Shown: positions 45,423 to 55,084, counted from the first letter of the stretch. The stretch is 64,000 nucleotides of DNA from Leptospira vanthielii serovar Holland str. Waz Holland = ATCC 700522 (GCF_000332455.1 NZ_AOGY02000028.1:1-64000); one strand, 5' to 3'. Notes: a model not told the origin generated them from the sequence alone. A program made the numbers and translations.

Positions 45423-47396
45423 TTAAGTTACAGACGGTTCTGTTACCGCCGTCATCGCATAACCGGCATAAGCCAGAATGGTAAGGAAAAGAAAAATGCC
45501 ACCGAAAACTACTGTGTTTCGAACGGCTTTCGAAATTTTTGATTCTTTGGAATATAAATAAATCAAAGATCCAATAAACGGAACCAGCAAAATTATCCAA
45601 AAGTAATAATCTAACTTGGAACCTTTGGCAGAGAATCGATCCAAAATGGCAAGACCAGTCCAAGCTGCAAAAATAGCAAATGGCAACAAATATCCCATAA
45701 GATGGAAATACCATGTTTTTAAAGTGCCAGGGAAATGAACTCTCCATCCCGATGTGTACATTTTGTTCGTTGCAGAATCAAACTCAGTCTGGCTAAGTTT
45801 CGGTAGTTCCGCAGTTGTTATCAAACCTTTGTTTGTTTCAAAAACATCATGTGCAGGTAAAACATTTGCCAAACTTTCTTTAGGCATATTCATCTGAGAA
45901 GGTGGGATTGGTTGGTTTTGATAAGAACCGAGTACAAACTCCTTAAGATTTGCCTGAACAAATAAAGCTAACAATCCAATGCTAGAGGACATATCTCCCG
46001 TGTGAGGATAACGAATGCCTGTACAAGATTGTAGGGTTTCGAGTAGTGGTGGGCTCGACACTCCATAAGAGTTTCCTTCAAAGCAGTTTCCCACATTCAC
46101 AGGTCCGCTGAGAGCAATATCTCCCCTACCAGAATGGTATACCTTATTGTTTTTTATGACGTTGTTATTGGAGATCCAAATGTTCTCGTCGATATTCATA
46201 GTAACTAAAATTCCGTAGTTGTTATGATTAAAAACTAAATTGTCTTCCACAACGTTTTCTAAGGCCCCAAGTAAAGCGATACCGTTTCCAATCGATGGAT
46301 ATTCTAACTTTTTAGAAGGAGCATTGGTATTATTATTATCATAAACAATATTTTTCTTCACAACAATTTGTTTCTGAGGAGGAAGTAATTCCCTATCCAA
46401 AGTATTTGGACCGATACCCAATTGGTTTTTTCTCCAAATAGAAGATAAAAGATATAAGTTTCCGCTTGAGTTGGTTCCAGAATATCCAAGGGCATTATTC
46501 TCAGAAATCACATCATTGATAATCGCATTACATGGATTACACTGCCCAATATAAAAACCAGAGTCAGGAGATCCAGAAGCATAAGAATGTTCCATAAGTC
46601 CATCAACTGAATCAAATGCATAAACTCCGTAGTCTCCGTTATTATAAGCAGTTAAATACGACCCGCGGTATCCTTTTACTCCCGTCCAATACACACCATT
46701 GAGTGTGGCGTTTCTTGTTGTTAGGTTTTCTACCGCAACACCATCAGCTCCCACAACCATGATTCCGTTCCCTCGAAGGAATTCACCATCGATAATGGTT
46801 TCATTGCGGTCTTCTCCACGAATCACAATCGAAGGAGTAGTGACAGTCACTTCTTCTTTATAGACACCTTTTGCAACAAGGACTAAGTCACCAGGTAAGG
46901 CGGCATCCACTGCATTCTGAATGGTTTTGTACTGCGAAGGAACCTTGCGAGTGACCCCTGACCATTTTTTTGATATCTTTGATTTTGTTATGTTCGTCTG
47001 CGGATTGTAAGTTGTATCTCCAATTACAGCAACACCGGTCATTCCGATTTTACCATCGGGTGAGGCATGAAAGGAACAGAAATAAGGAAAAACACCTTCT
47101 TCTGGAAAGAACACATCCGTATGTGCACCACGAAACATAGCCAAATTACCAAATGTTTTCTCTGTAGACCAATCTTTGGTAATAGAGATAGCATTGTGAG
47201 GGTTGTTTCCTTCGTTCACAAATCGAATTTTTCCGCCTTTAAAAGTTCGAATGACTGGCGGGTGAAAGGCATTGTCCATCATCGTAACATGGACAAACGC
47301 CGAATTGGCAGGATCTTCTGAACTGCAATGATTCATACCAAGTGTTATGAATACGGCAATTGAGATTCCTAATAAAATCTTTTTGGTCTGTTTCAT
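45423..47396 (-). CDS. Lipoprotein fusing a cupredoxin, a NosD-like beta-helix and a membrane tail
   Basis: This is a 657-residue exported protein. The signal peptide ends MNHC (Cys24). Residues 30-130 form a plastocyanin-type cupredoxin with ligands His67 (NPHNA), Cys107, His110 and Met119 (FCSFHASPDGKIGM). Residues 150-480 form a right-handed parallel beta-helix like NosD/pectate-lyase folds (repeats such as NNNVIKNNKVYHSG, ENVVEDNLVFNHNNYG), with a CNPC pair near 285. About three membrane helices end the protein, with a PLDc_N-like motif. NosD delivers copper to nitrous oxide reductase, but no nosZ is present here. It heads the copper module. The order of domains is unusual. Confidence 0.85.
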   Translation of the reverse strand: MKQTKKILLGISIAVFITLGMNHCSSEDPANSAFVHVTMMDNAFHPPVIRTFKGGKIRFVNEGNNPHNAISITKDWSTEKTFGNLAMFRGAHTDVFFPEEGVFPYFCSFHASPDGKIGMTGVAVIGDTTYNPQTNITKSKISKKWSGVTRKVPSQYKTIQNAVDAALPGDLVLVAKGVYKEEVTVTTPSIVIRGEDRNETIIDGEFLRGNGIMVVGADGVAVENLTTRNATLNGVYWTGVKGYRGSYLTAYNNGDYGVYAFDSVDGLMEHSYASGSPDSGFYIGQCNPCNAIINDVISENNALGYSGTNSSGNLYLLSSIWRKNQLGIGPNTLDRELLPPQKQIVVKKNIVYDNNNTNAPSKKLEYPSIGNGIALLGALENVVEDNLVFNHNNYGILVTMNIDENIWISNNNVIKNNKVYHSGRGDIALSGPVNVGNCFEGNSYGVSSPPLLETLQSCTGIRYPHTGDMSSSIGLLALFVQANLKEFVLGSYQNQPIPPSQMNMPKESLANVLPAHDVFETNKGLITTAELPKLSQTEFDSATNKMYTSGWRVHFPGTLKTWYFHLMGYLLPFAIFAAWTGLAILDRFSAKGSKLDYYFWIILLVPFIGSLIYLYSKESKISKAVRNTVVFGGIFLFLTILAYAGYAMTAVTEPSVT

Positions 47397-47413
47397 CGGT
47401 CTTTCCCAGAATA

Positions 47414-47427
47414 TGAGGACTCCCTCA
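47414..47427. promoter_or_regulatory. Palindrome upstream of the copper module
   Basis: TGAGG-ACTC-CCTCA (47414-47427) is a perfect palindrome 18 bases upstream of the cupredoxin gene and 46 bases after the TetR stop. The position suits an operator. The TetR gene just upstream, or a copper sensor elsewhere, could bind it. Confidence 0.4.
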
Positions 47428-47473
47428 CATTTTGAGAATTTTACATCTGTGTTAAAACTTTGTCAATGTTAAA

Positions 47474-48100
47474 TCAAAGGAAGGAGGAAAAATATACGAA
47501 CAAAAGATTCCTAAGTTCCGCGATCACTGCCTTTTTTTCGGTCGCTTTTCCCTTTCTTTGGGCAATTTTGAACACAGCATCCACCGTTTCCACAATCATT
47601 AAGGAACTATAGTAAGCGCGTTTTTTATCTACTTTAGGAAACAAATGTAAGATTACTTTTTTTGCTAATGACTTTGCAAATCTTTCATTACTCTCAATAT
47701 CCAATTGCAACAATGCTTGGTTCGTATAGAGTATCGAATTGATCAAACGATATCCCTTAACTTCATTTAGTGCACGCTCAAACGATTGCAGTGTAAATTC
47801 AATGAAATCCGGAGAGAACTTTTTTTTCTTTTTTAATTCTTCATCTAAAAGTTTAAAAAAATGATCGTGAAGGATAAAATAACACGATTCCGCATGGGAA
47901 TAGATAATAGATTCCTTATTCGGAAAAAATTGATAAATAGAACCAACAGAGATTCCACTCCTTTCGGCAATCAAATCTGTCGTTAAATCATCATATCCAA
48001 CCTCACCTAACAATTCAATTGCGGTATTTACAATTTTTTGATACCTTTCTATAGAACGTTTTTGCTGGGGGATTTTTCTTGGATTTAGTTTTATATTCAT
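47474..48100 (-). CDS. TetR family transcriptional regulator
   Basis: This is a 208-residue regulator. The N-terminal helix-turn-helix (about 10-60) has NTAIELLGEVGYDDLTTDLIAERSGISVGSIYQFFPNKESI, written here only as the span, with the key block SVGSIYQFFPNKE. The rest is a helical ligand domain with charged segments (EELKKKKKF). It overlaps macB by four bases at the end of the efflux operon, so it likely represses its own operon in response to a pump substrate. It is also the gene just before the copper module, 77 bases upstream, and could control that too. Confidence 0.88.
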   Translation of the reverse strand: MNIKLNPRKIPQQKRSIERYQKIVNTAIELLGEVGYDDLTTDLIAERSGISVGSIYQFFPNKESIIYSHAESCYFILHDHFFKLLDEELKKKKKFSPDFIEFTLQSFERALNEVKGYRLINSILYTNQALLQLDIESNERFAKSLAKKVILHLFPKVDKKRAYYSSLMIVETVDAVFKIAQRKGKATEKKAVIAELRNLLFVYFSSFL

Positions 48101-50049
48101 TCCGATCGTAATGCCACGATAGGACTCAGTTTGGCCGCATACTCAGAAGGCCACCAGCCAAAAAGAATTCCGATCGATATGGAAAATAGAAATGCAAATC
48201 CGATAGAAGGAAAGGACAAAACAATACTCCAACCAAAGTATTCTTGTAAAAATAAAACGGATAGGATTCCAAAAACAAGTCCCACAATCCCGCCAGTCAA
48301 ACTTGTCAAAGTAGATTCAATTAAAAATTGTATCCGAATGTCTGACTCACGAGCTCCAAGTGCTTTTCTAAGTCCAATTTCTTTGGTTCTTTCTTTTACT
48401 GAGACCAACATAATATTCATAATTCCAATCCCACCCACCATAAGGGATACTGTTGCCAGAGCGATCAGAAGAGTTGTCATAGTTTGGTTAGTTTCAGAGA
48501 CAGCGGATTGGATATCAGCCATATTCATTACTTGATAGAGATTTCCCATCGATTCATTAGTTCCATGTCTTTCATGCAAATATCGTTTCAAAGATGTTGT
48601 AAATTCTTCGGAAGATTCGATTTTTTCTAATTCCATTTCCAAACTATCCACTGCATCTTTATTTAACAATCTCCGCATAGCAGTGTTTAGTGGAATTAAA
48701 ACTACATCGTCCTGATCACGAAATCCACCGCTCCCTTTTTCGGGCAGAAGACCAATGACTCGAAACAATATACGATTTACTTTTAAATAGGTTCCAACGG
48801 GATTTTTTCCTTCATAAAGTTCTTTCACAACGGTGTTTCCCACGAGACATACGAGTGCTCTCTTTTGGTTTTCTTCTTCTGTAAAAAACCTACCTTCTAT
48901 TGGTTCTAAGTTCCGAAGAGTTTCATAGTTGGGACTCGCACCCGTGATATAACTATTCCAATTTCGATTTCCATAAACTAGTTGGCCTCGTCCATTCACA
49001 ACAGCAGAGATTTGTTTTACTTCCGGAAATTTTTTGGCTACAGCGACGACATCAAAAACATCTAACCGATTGACGGTTCCTGCCTCTAAGGACACTCCCC
49101 CACTTCTCATTCCTCCTGTACGAACAATGACCAAGTTGGCACCTAACGAAGAGAATTGTTCTTCTACTGATTTTTTAGCACCTTCTCCGAGAGCCATCAC
49201 AGAGATGACACAAACAACACCAAAAAGAATTCCAAGTGCAGATAAAAAAGTGCGCAAACGATTAGAAGATAAGGAAAATAGAGATTGTAAAAAGATACCT
49301 TGGACTAGAGGCCATCCTGATTTTCGTTTTAGATTTGTGTTTGGAAAAAGATTTTGAACCTTTCCAAAATTTTTCTTTTTTCCTTCATCCGATACAATTT
49401 TTCCATCACTCACATGGATGATCCGATCACAGTATCCTGCCATCTCCGGCTCATGGGTCACCATGACTATGGTCTTTCCTTCTCTATGGAGGCGTTGTAA
49501 TTCCAACATGATTTCAATTTTACTTTTGGAATCTAGGTTCCCTGTGGGTTCATCCGCAAAGATGATCGGTGGATCGACAAGCAACGCACGAGCGATGGCC
49601 ACTCGTTGTTGTTGTCCTCCGGATAATTCATTAGGAGTGTGGTGGATTCTATTTTCCAATCCAACTTTCTGTAACTGTTCAACAGCTCTTTCATTGGTAT
49701 CATCCACATCTGTATATAAGGATGGTAAACTAACATTTTGTATTGCATTGGATTTGGATAATAAATGGAATTGTTGGAATACAAATCCAATCAGGTTTCC
49801 TCGCATATCGGACAATGTATTTGAAGATTCGCCATCTACTTTACGACCAAACAAAGTATAGGTGCCCGAATCTACATGATCCAAAAGTCCCATCACTTGC
49901 AATAATGTAGATTTACCAGAACCAGAAGGTCCCATAATGGCAACAAACTCACCTTCGGAGATTTTTAAATTGATCCCGGAAAGAACGGGGAATTTTGAAT
50001 TTCCAATGGAATAGGATTTATTTAAATTATGGATTTCAATAGCTAACAA
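48097..50049 (-). CDS. macB: MacB-like ABC transporter (fused ATPase and permease)
   Basis: This is a 650-residue fused protein. The ATPase (1-225) has Walker A GPSGSGKST, signature LSGGQQQRV, and Walker B IIFADEPTGNLD. A linker precedes a first membrane helix near 270, a large periplasmic MacB_PCD domain (about 290-510) and three C-terminal helices (FtsX domain), with KERTKEIGLRKALGAR between. MacB works as a mechanotransmitting pump with MacA and TolC. The start is TTG at 50049, three bases after the macA stop; no in-frame ATG occurs near it. The substrate is unknown. Confidence 0.92.
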   Translation of the reverse strand: MLAIEIHNLNKSYSIGNSKFPVLSGINLKISEGEFVAIMGPSGSGKSTLLQVMGLLDHVDSGTYTLFGRKVDGESSNTLSDMRGNLIGFVFQQFHLLSKSNAIQNVSLPSLYTDVDDTNERAVEQLQKVGLENRIHHTPNELSGGQQQRVAIARALLVDPPIIFADEPTGNLDSKSKIEIMLELQRLHREGKTIVMVTHEPEMAGYCDRIIHVSDGKIVSDEGKKKNFGKVQNLFPNTNLKRKSGWPLVQGIFLQSLFSLSSNRLRTFLSALGILFGVVCVISVMALGEGAKKSVEEQFSSLGANLVIVRTGGMRSGGVSLEAGTVNRLDVFDVVAVAKKFPEVKQISAVVNGRGQLVYGNRNWNSYITGASPNYETLRNLEPIEGRFFTEEENQKRALVCLVGNTVVKELYEGKNPVGTYLKVNRILFRVIGLLPEKGSGGFRDQDDVVLIPLNTAMRRLLNKDAVDSLEMELEKIESSEEFTTSLKRYLHERHGTNESMGNLYQVMNMADIQSAVSETNQTMTTLLIALATVSLMVGGIGIMNIMLVSVKERTKEIGLRKALGARESDIRIQFLIESTLTSLTGGIVGLVFGILSVLFLQEYFGWSIVLSFPSIGFAFLFSISIGILFGWWPSEYAAKLSPIVALRSE

Positions 50050-50052
50050 ATG

Positions 50053-50997
50053 TTATCTCTTTGGCAATTTAGGTGAAGAGAATGGGCCGCCAGAATTCGA
50101 CTTTTTTTTCTCTCGAATTTTTTTCTTTCGATATACGATTTCGTTCTCCGTAAGGCCTGAAAGAATCGCGGTATTTTGTTCATCGGAATTTCCAATGGTT
50201 ACCATTGTTTCCACAAGTTCCCCCTCAACCTTTTTGGTGACTTTCGTTTTGCCGGACCCAACTTTTACAAATTCATTTGGAAGCAGTAATACATCTCTCT
50301 CTTCTGAAACGATAAAGTCGATAGTAATCGACATCCCACTTCTCAAAAATTCTGGAATGGTTTTTAATTCCAAATCCACATTGTACATTGTGACATTATT
50401 TTCCGTCACAGCTTCGTAACCAATATGGATTACCTTAGCTTGGATAGAAGAATTGGAATAAGAATCTACTGTGACATTGGCGGTCTGATCAATTTTAATT
50501 TTTGATAGGTCCGTTTCGTCCACTTTTGCCTGTACCATTAAATTATCAGAAAGAACATAAAGTATATCTTGTTGGGTGACGGTTTGACCTGGACTAATAT
50601 TAGAAGCAATCACCAAACCACGTAAAGGTGATATCACCGGAGTTGGTTTATAAAAATCTTCCCATTTTTTTAACTCCTCTTCTCCTTTCGCTCTGGCCGC
50701 ATCGAGAAGGGCTGCCCTTTCTGTAGAGCTCATCCAAGCAATAATTTTGCCACGGCCGACATGGTTTCCTTCATTGACTAGAATAGATTCCACTCGTCCC
50801 GCAATGGGTGGTTTGATTTCTAACCTGTTTTTCGGAATGGCGGTTCCTGTGGCTCGAACCGTAACAATCAAATCGCCTCGAAACACTTTCGAAGATTCTA
50901 ATTTTGTATTGGATTTTTCTTTGCCAAAAGCAAATAGATAAATTATCGCAGTGATAATGATTACAACGATGGAAATGAATATAAATTTAATCTTCAT
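50053..50997 (-). CDS. macA: MacA-like periplasmic adaptor (HlyD/RND family)
   Basis: This is a 314-residue membrane fusion protein. One N-terminal helix (FIFISIVVIIITAIIYLFAF) is followed by a biotinyl-lipoyl domain (KPPIAGRVESILVNEGNHVGRGK), a short helical hairpin, and beta-barrel domains ending in a Lys-rich tail (KKIREKKKSN). ATG at 50997 overlaps the tolC stop by 11 bases; a TTG directly before it is less likely. It links MacB to the outer-membrane channel encoded just upstream. The helical hairpin is short compared with E. coli MacA (371 residues). Confidence 0.9.
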   Translation of the reverse strand: MKIKFIFISIVVIIITAIIYLFAFGKEKSNTKLESSKVFRGDLIVTVRATGTAIPKNRLEIKPPIAGRVESILVNEGNHVGRGKIIAWMSSTERAALLDAARAKGEEELKKWEDFYKPTPVISPLRGLVIASNISPGQTVTQQDILYVLSDNLMVQAKVDETDLSKIKIDQTANVTVDSYSNSSIQAKVIHIGYEAVTENNVTMYNVDLELKTIPEFLRSGMSITIDFIVSEERDVLLLPNEFVKVGSGKTKVTKKVEGELVETMVTIGNSDEQNTAILSGLTENEIVYRKKKIREKKKSNSGGPFSSPKLPKR

Positions 50998-52336
50998 CAA
51001 AACATTTTCCTAAATTTCGTAAGTAAGTAGCCTCAGCCAAACTGAGATCCCTCTTCCCTAACAAAAGGTTTTTTTCACGATTGATTAAATCGTTTTCGAT
51101 AATATCCCAATTTTCAAAACTAATCAGTCCATTGGAATATTGGGATCTAGCAATCATCGCACGAATCTCGGATGCTTTATAAAATTCTGTTAACACTAAT
51201 AATTGTTCCGAAGTATTTTTAAAATTCAGGTGGGACTGTTCCAAAGAAAACGAAAGTGTATTCCTTTTCGAATCTCTTATATGAATGGATTTTTCATATT
51301 CCGTTTTGGCAATTTTTACATTATAATAATCCCTCCCACCATTAAACAAGGGATAGGTTAAATTTAATCCAAAACTATAGTTTCTTGGTTTGGGTAACCA
51401 AACATCATCTTGCCTCGTCACTGTGGCGCTTAAATTGAGATCAGGATAAAAACCAGCTTCCGCAACACCAATATTGGCCTGAGCTGCTCGCACTTTCGAT
51501 TGTTCAGCCATAACGGACGGATGTGATTCTAATAATGATTCCTTATCTTTTTCTGAGTACTTTTTCTCAAAAATTGGTTCATAAATAAATTCAGAATTGA
51601 TATTAATATCCAATCGATTGGCAATCACTCTCTCTACTTCATTCAAATTACTTTCAAATAAACGGAAAGCTGAGGATACTTCAAATTCGGATTGTTTCAC
51701 AAAGGATTCGCTGAGTAAAAAACTTCCCTTGTGTTCCCGACCCACTTCATAACGAAGTTTTACCAAATCTCGATTTTTTGTGCGTCTATCTCTAATTTTT
51801 TCAGAAAGTTGATGAAGTTCTTTTGCATACAACATTTGTGCATAACCCGACTTCAATTCAAAACAAATTTTTAGCCTTGAATCGTGTAATGTTTGTTTGG
51901 CTGCCTGAAGTAATGCTTCTGTTTTATCGATTCCACTTTTATCTCGGAATCCAGCAAACAGGTTTTGGTTTGTACTCAGTCCCACCGAATACCGATTGAC
52001 TGCTGTTGGTCTGGACTCCCCCGAACTTGATGTTTGTGTTGTATTTGAACCCGTGTTTGCCCCATTGATCAAAGGATCATTGACAGTACCCGATCCACTA
52101 AAGTTTGCAGAAGATTGTCTTGCGGAAGCCAATACATTGACTGTTGGTAAGTAGGCAGCATAACTTTTTTCGTTTTCAAAAAAAGCTTTGTCATAATCAG
52201 CCTTGGCAGATAAAAATTCTGGATTGGATTGTAGGGCTGTTTGCCAGAGTTCTTTCACCTGGACCGGTTTTGCAGACAAAGTGACCAATCCAGGTACTCC
52301 CAAAATAACAAATATAAATCGACTCAACTTCACCAT
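50987..52336 (-). CDS. TolC family outer-membrane efflux protein
   Basis: This is a 449-residue outer-membrane channel. I start at the ATG at 52336 because a signal peptide (SRFIFVILGVPGLVTLSA) follows at once; a TTG 63 bases upstream would give an unlikely leader. Two OEP repeats are visible, each a pair of long helices, with SNPEFLSAKADYDKAFFE in the first and SHPSVMAEQSKVRAAQANI in the second. NQNLFAGFRDK and TYPLFNGGRDYYN are the matching barrel strands. With MacA and MacB it forms a complete tripartite pump. A Ser/Gly/Thr-rich insertion lies near residue 95. Confidence 0.9.
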   Translation of the reverse strand: MVKLSRFIFVILGVPGLVTLSAKPVQVKELWQTALQSNPEFLSAKADYDKAFFENEKSYAAYLPTVNVLASARQSSANFSGSGTVNDPLINGANTGSNTTQTSSSGESRPTAVNRYSVGLSTNQNLFAGFRDKSGIDKTEALLQAAKQTLHDSRLKICFELKSGYAQMLYAKELHQLSEKIRDRRTKNRDLVKLRYEVGREHKGSFLLSESFVKQSEFEVSSAFRLFESNLNEVERVIANRLDININSEFIYEPIFEKKYSEKDKESLLESHPSVMAEQSKVRAAQANIGVAEAGFYPDLNLSATVTRQDDVWLPKPRNYSFGLNLTYPLFNGGRDYYNVKIAKTEYEKSIHIRDSKRNTLSFSLEQSHLNFKNTSEQLLVLTEFYKASEIRAMIARSQYSNGLISFENWDIIENDLINREKNLLLGKRDLSLAEATYLRNLGKCFDED

Positions 52337-52392
52337 GTAATAAACCCAAGTTTGATGGGAAAAGTTCCGCAGATTTGAAATTTTAAAAAAAT

Positions 52393-53340
52393 TTACCAAC
52401 TTCCGGAACTACCTCCTCCTCCAAAACTTCCACCACCACCACTAAAACCGCCGGACCTAGAGCTACCCCCACTACTGCTTGACCAACCTCTGCCACTACT
52501 GCCTGAACTGCGATAAGATCCACCGAAGATTCCCTTTTTCATTCGCATACGACCGTGTGGAGTCAAAAGATGATAGAGTTTATACAAACCGATTCCAATG
52601 GCATAAGTTAAAAATACGGAAGCACCAATATTGGCACCATGAATGGCAGTGGGAAACAAACTCCAAAAAGGAAATAAAAAGAAATAGATAAACCAACCAA
52701 TATAGGGTGCGTTAGCTGCTACATAAGTAAAAATTCCTAAAATTAACAAAACAAAAACGGAGACAAAAATTTTTACTTGATAAGGAATTTCATCTTGTCC
52801 CTCCGATAGTTTACCCAAAAAAGATAGAGGACCTAGATGTGAATAATCTTCGGGAGACGAAGCTGTATAAGAACCATCAATGGCGTCAATAATCGCATTC
52901 ACACCATTTTGAATTCCTGATTCAAAATCACCCTTTTTAAAATAAGGTTTAATCTCTTTTTCAATGATTTGATGACATAAAACATCCGTTAAACTTCCTT
53001 CCAATCCATATCCGACTTCAATTCTTAATTTGCGGTCATTTAGGGCGATTAACAATAAAACTCCATTGTCCTTTTTCTTTTGTCCGAGTTTCCATTCTTC
53101 AGCAACTTTGATTGAATATTCTTCTAAAACCTCTCCATCTAGGGAAGGGATTACAAGAACGGCAATTTGATTACTTGTTTTACTTTCTTGGTCTTTGAGT
53201 TGTCTTTCTAAAGCAGATACAAACCCAGGATCTAAAGTCCAAGTTTCGTCCATCACTCTAGTTTTTAAAGTGGGAACATCTTTTGCTTGGACAAGAATGG
53301 GGAAAACGAAAAGAAGGGAAAAAAACAATATCCTCTGCAT
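52393..53340 (-). CDS. TPM domain protein (YgcG family)
   Basis: This is a 315-residue membrane-associated protein. A signal peptide (ILFFSLLFVFPILVQA) precedes a TPM domain (about 30-155, with KDNGVLLLIALNDRKLRIEVGYGLEG). Two membrane helices lie at about 185-255, and a Gly/Ser-rich tail (GGGGSFGGGGSSGSW) ends it. TPM proteins of this type are linked to photosystem or respiratory complex repair in plants and are of unclear role in bacteria. It precedes tolC by 56 bases on the same strand and likely starts the efflux operon. Its presence there is unusual. Confidence 0.85.
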   Translation of the reverse strand: MQRILFFSLLFVFPILVQAKDVPTLKTRVMDETWTLDPGFVSALERQLKDQESKTSNQIAVLVIPSLDGEVLEEYSIKVAEEWKLGQKKKDNGVLLLIALNDRKLRIEVGYGLEGSLTDVLCHQIIEKEIKPYFKKGDFESGIQNGVNAIIDAIDGSYTASSPEDYSHLGPLSFLGKLSEGQDEIPYQVKIFVSVFVLLILGIFTYVAANAPYIGWFIYFFLFPFWSLFPTAIHGANIGASVFLTYAIGIGLYKLYHLLTPHGRMRMKKGIFGGSYRSSGSSGRGWSSSSGGSSRSGGFSGGGGSFGGGGSSGSW

Positions 53341-53388
53341 ACAAGGATATTGATTTTAAAACATTCGGTTACAAGAATTTTTTATCGA

Positions 53389-54987
53389 CTACTTATGGAT
53401 TCGAGTGGCTCCATAATAAGCAGAGATTGGTTTTAGGTCCTCAAAACCAATCAAATTCACTTGCCCACCTCTAAGTTCGTAGTCTCGTTTGAAACTTTGC
53501 AAAAATTCAATGGCCGAAAAACCAATCATTTTTACATTCTTATCAAACTTAAGATCCACTCGTTCACCAGGTGTAATTTTTCTAAACAAAAGTTTTAACG
53601 AAATCATGTTAGAAAATAACAACGCATGTTTTACATCCAATACATGAACCTTATTTTCTGATTTAACAGTGATGTCAGCCACAAAGATATAACGAAGAGG
53701 GACTCCGAAATATATTTGAATCAAAATAGCAGTTATAATACCACAGAATACACCAACTAACAAATCCTCTACTATGGTAAGCACTACTGTCACTGTAAAA
53801 ATGACAATTTGATCCCATCCCTTTTCGTAAGTTTCTTTGAAAACATGAGGGGAAGCCAATCGGAATCCTACCATAATCAAAATCCCTGCAAGCGATGCTA
53901 GAGGAATCTTATGGATCAGACCTGGTAAAAGCAAAATGAAAAAAAGTAAAAAGAGTCCATGGAAAAAATTGGACCAACGTGTTTTTGCACCATTGTCCAT
54001 ATTGGCTGAGGACCGAACCACCTCGGCAATGATTGGCAATCCTCCAATCCAACCTAAAAGGAAGTTACCTGCCCCTTTTGCGAGCAACTCACGATCCATA
54101 TTTGATTGACGTCGATACGGATCTGTATTATCAACGGCAGTCGCAGTTAACAATGATTCAATGCTTGCAATAAGAGCAATCGTAATTACCATCACCCAAA
54201 AGATTCCATCCTTCCATCTCGAAAAATCTGGAAAGGTAATTCCGTCAGAAATATGATCTGGTAAGTTTACTAACTTTTCCGGTCCAATTTTATAAGTTTG
54301 GTCAAGCAAAGTATAAGAATGTTCATCTGCTAAATCAAATACCACACCAAGGGCAATCCCAACTAACACTGCAACGAGTGGTGCCGGTAGTTTTTTCACG
54401 ATAGGATTTTTGATTTTAGCTAAAACGGCAATGATCACAATGGCTGAGATTCCAATGATTGCCACTTCCGGATTCACGAAAGAAAAACTAAAAGGAATTT
54501 CTAAAAGTAATCCCCCGATCGTTTTGGCTTTGGGAGTAATTCCAAGAGCTACATAAAACTGTTTAGAAATAATGATAATCCCAATGGCCGCCATCATTCC
54601 ATGGACTACAGATATGGGAAAATAAACGGTAAGATTTCCTGCTTTAACCAAACCCAAAACCACTTGAATGGCTCCTGCAATCACAATAGCCGCAAGTGTA
54701 AGTTCAAAACCAAGTTTTGCATCCCCACCACCTAACACCATGATCGAGTTCAAAACAACAGCAATTAGGCCGGCCGCAGGACCATTGATCGTAAGATGAG
54801 ATCCACTTAACAAAGAAGCTATGATTCCACCAACGATACCGGAAAAAATTCCGGCCATAGGGGGCGCTCCAGAAGCGAGTGAGATCCCCAAACAAAGGGG
54901 CAACGCAATCAGAAACACAATAAAACCGGACACTATGTCCGATCGCCAATTTTCCTTTAATCCGGGTAACCAATCTTTTGGAACCAT
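53389..54987 (-). CDS. SulP family anion transporter with STAS-like tail
   Basis: This 532-residue inner-membrane transporter has about eleven to fourteen helices. GFIVFLIALPLCLGISLASGAPP (shown in part: LIALPLCLGISLASGAPP) and TVDNTDPYRRQSNMDRELLAKG-like loops match SulP. The SulP anion-site signature NGPAAGLIAV is present. The C-terminal cytoplasmic part from about 430 is a short STAS domain. Substrates in the family are sulfate or bicarbonate; this one cannot be told apart by eye. GAGGG precedes the ATG. It diverges from the outer-membrane protein at 55155 and lies 48 bases upstream of the TPM gene. Confidence 0.88.
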   Translation of the reverse strand: MVPKDWLPGLKENWRSDIVSGFIVFLIALPLCLGISLASGAPPMAGIFSGIVGGIIASLLSGSHLTINGPAAGLIAVVLNSIMVLGGGDAKLGFELTLAAIVIAGAIQVVLGLVKAGNLTVYFPISVVHGMMAAIGIIIISKQFYVALGITPKAKTIGGLLLEIPFSFSFVNPEVAIIGISAIVIIAVLAKIKNPIVKKLPAPLVAVLVGIALGVVFDLADEHSYTLLDQTYKIGPEKLVNLPDHISDGITFPDFSRWKDGIFWVMVITIALIASIESLLTATAVDNTDPYRRQSNMDRELLAKGAGNFLLGWIGGLPIIAEVVRSSANMDNGAKTRWSNFFHGLFLLFFILLLPGLIHKIPLASLAGILIMVGFRLASPHVFKETYEKGWDQIVIFTVTVVLTIVEDLLVGVFCGIITAILIQIYFGVPLRYIFVADITVKSENKVHVLDVKHALLFSNMISLKLLFRKITPGERVDLKFDKNVKMIGFSAIEFLQSFKRDYELRGGQVNLIGFEDLKPISAYYGATRIHK

Positions 54988-55066
54988 AATAATCCCTCGC
55001 TACCAGCCGAAAGCTGCTTAATACCAAACTGCCAATGGGTTCAGTGAATGGAACTAGTTTTCATAA

Positions 55067-55084
55067 TACGAAATGTTTTTCGTA
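55067..55084. promoter_or_regulatory. Inverted repeat in the divergent sulP/porin promoter region
   Basis: TACGAAA (55067-55073) and TTTCGTA (55078-55084) form perfect arms around TGTT. The site is midway between the two divergent genes, 80 bases from sulP and 70 from the porin. It could be an operator for either. The TetR at 57168 is a candidate regulator. Confidence 0.4.

Noticed and set aside
45193..45747. Overlapping minus-strand frame across the 45096 gene and the cupredoxin gene
   Set aside because: Both true genes have recognisable domains in another frame; this one has unlike composition.
48131..48535. Plus-strand frame antisense to macB
   Set aside because: It mirrors the macB coding sequence and has no independent support.
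52337..52399. TTG start of the TolC gene 63 bases upstream
   Set aside because: The extra residues precede a complete signal peptide and would spoil it.
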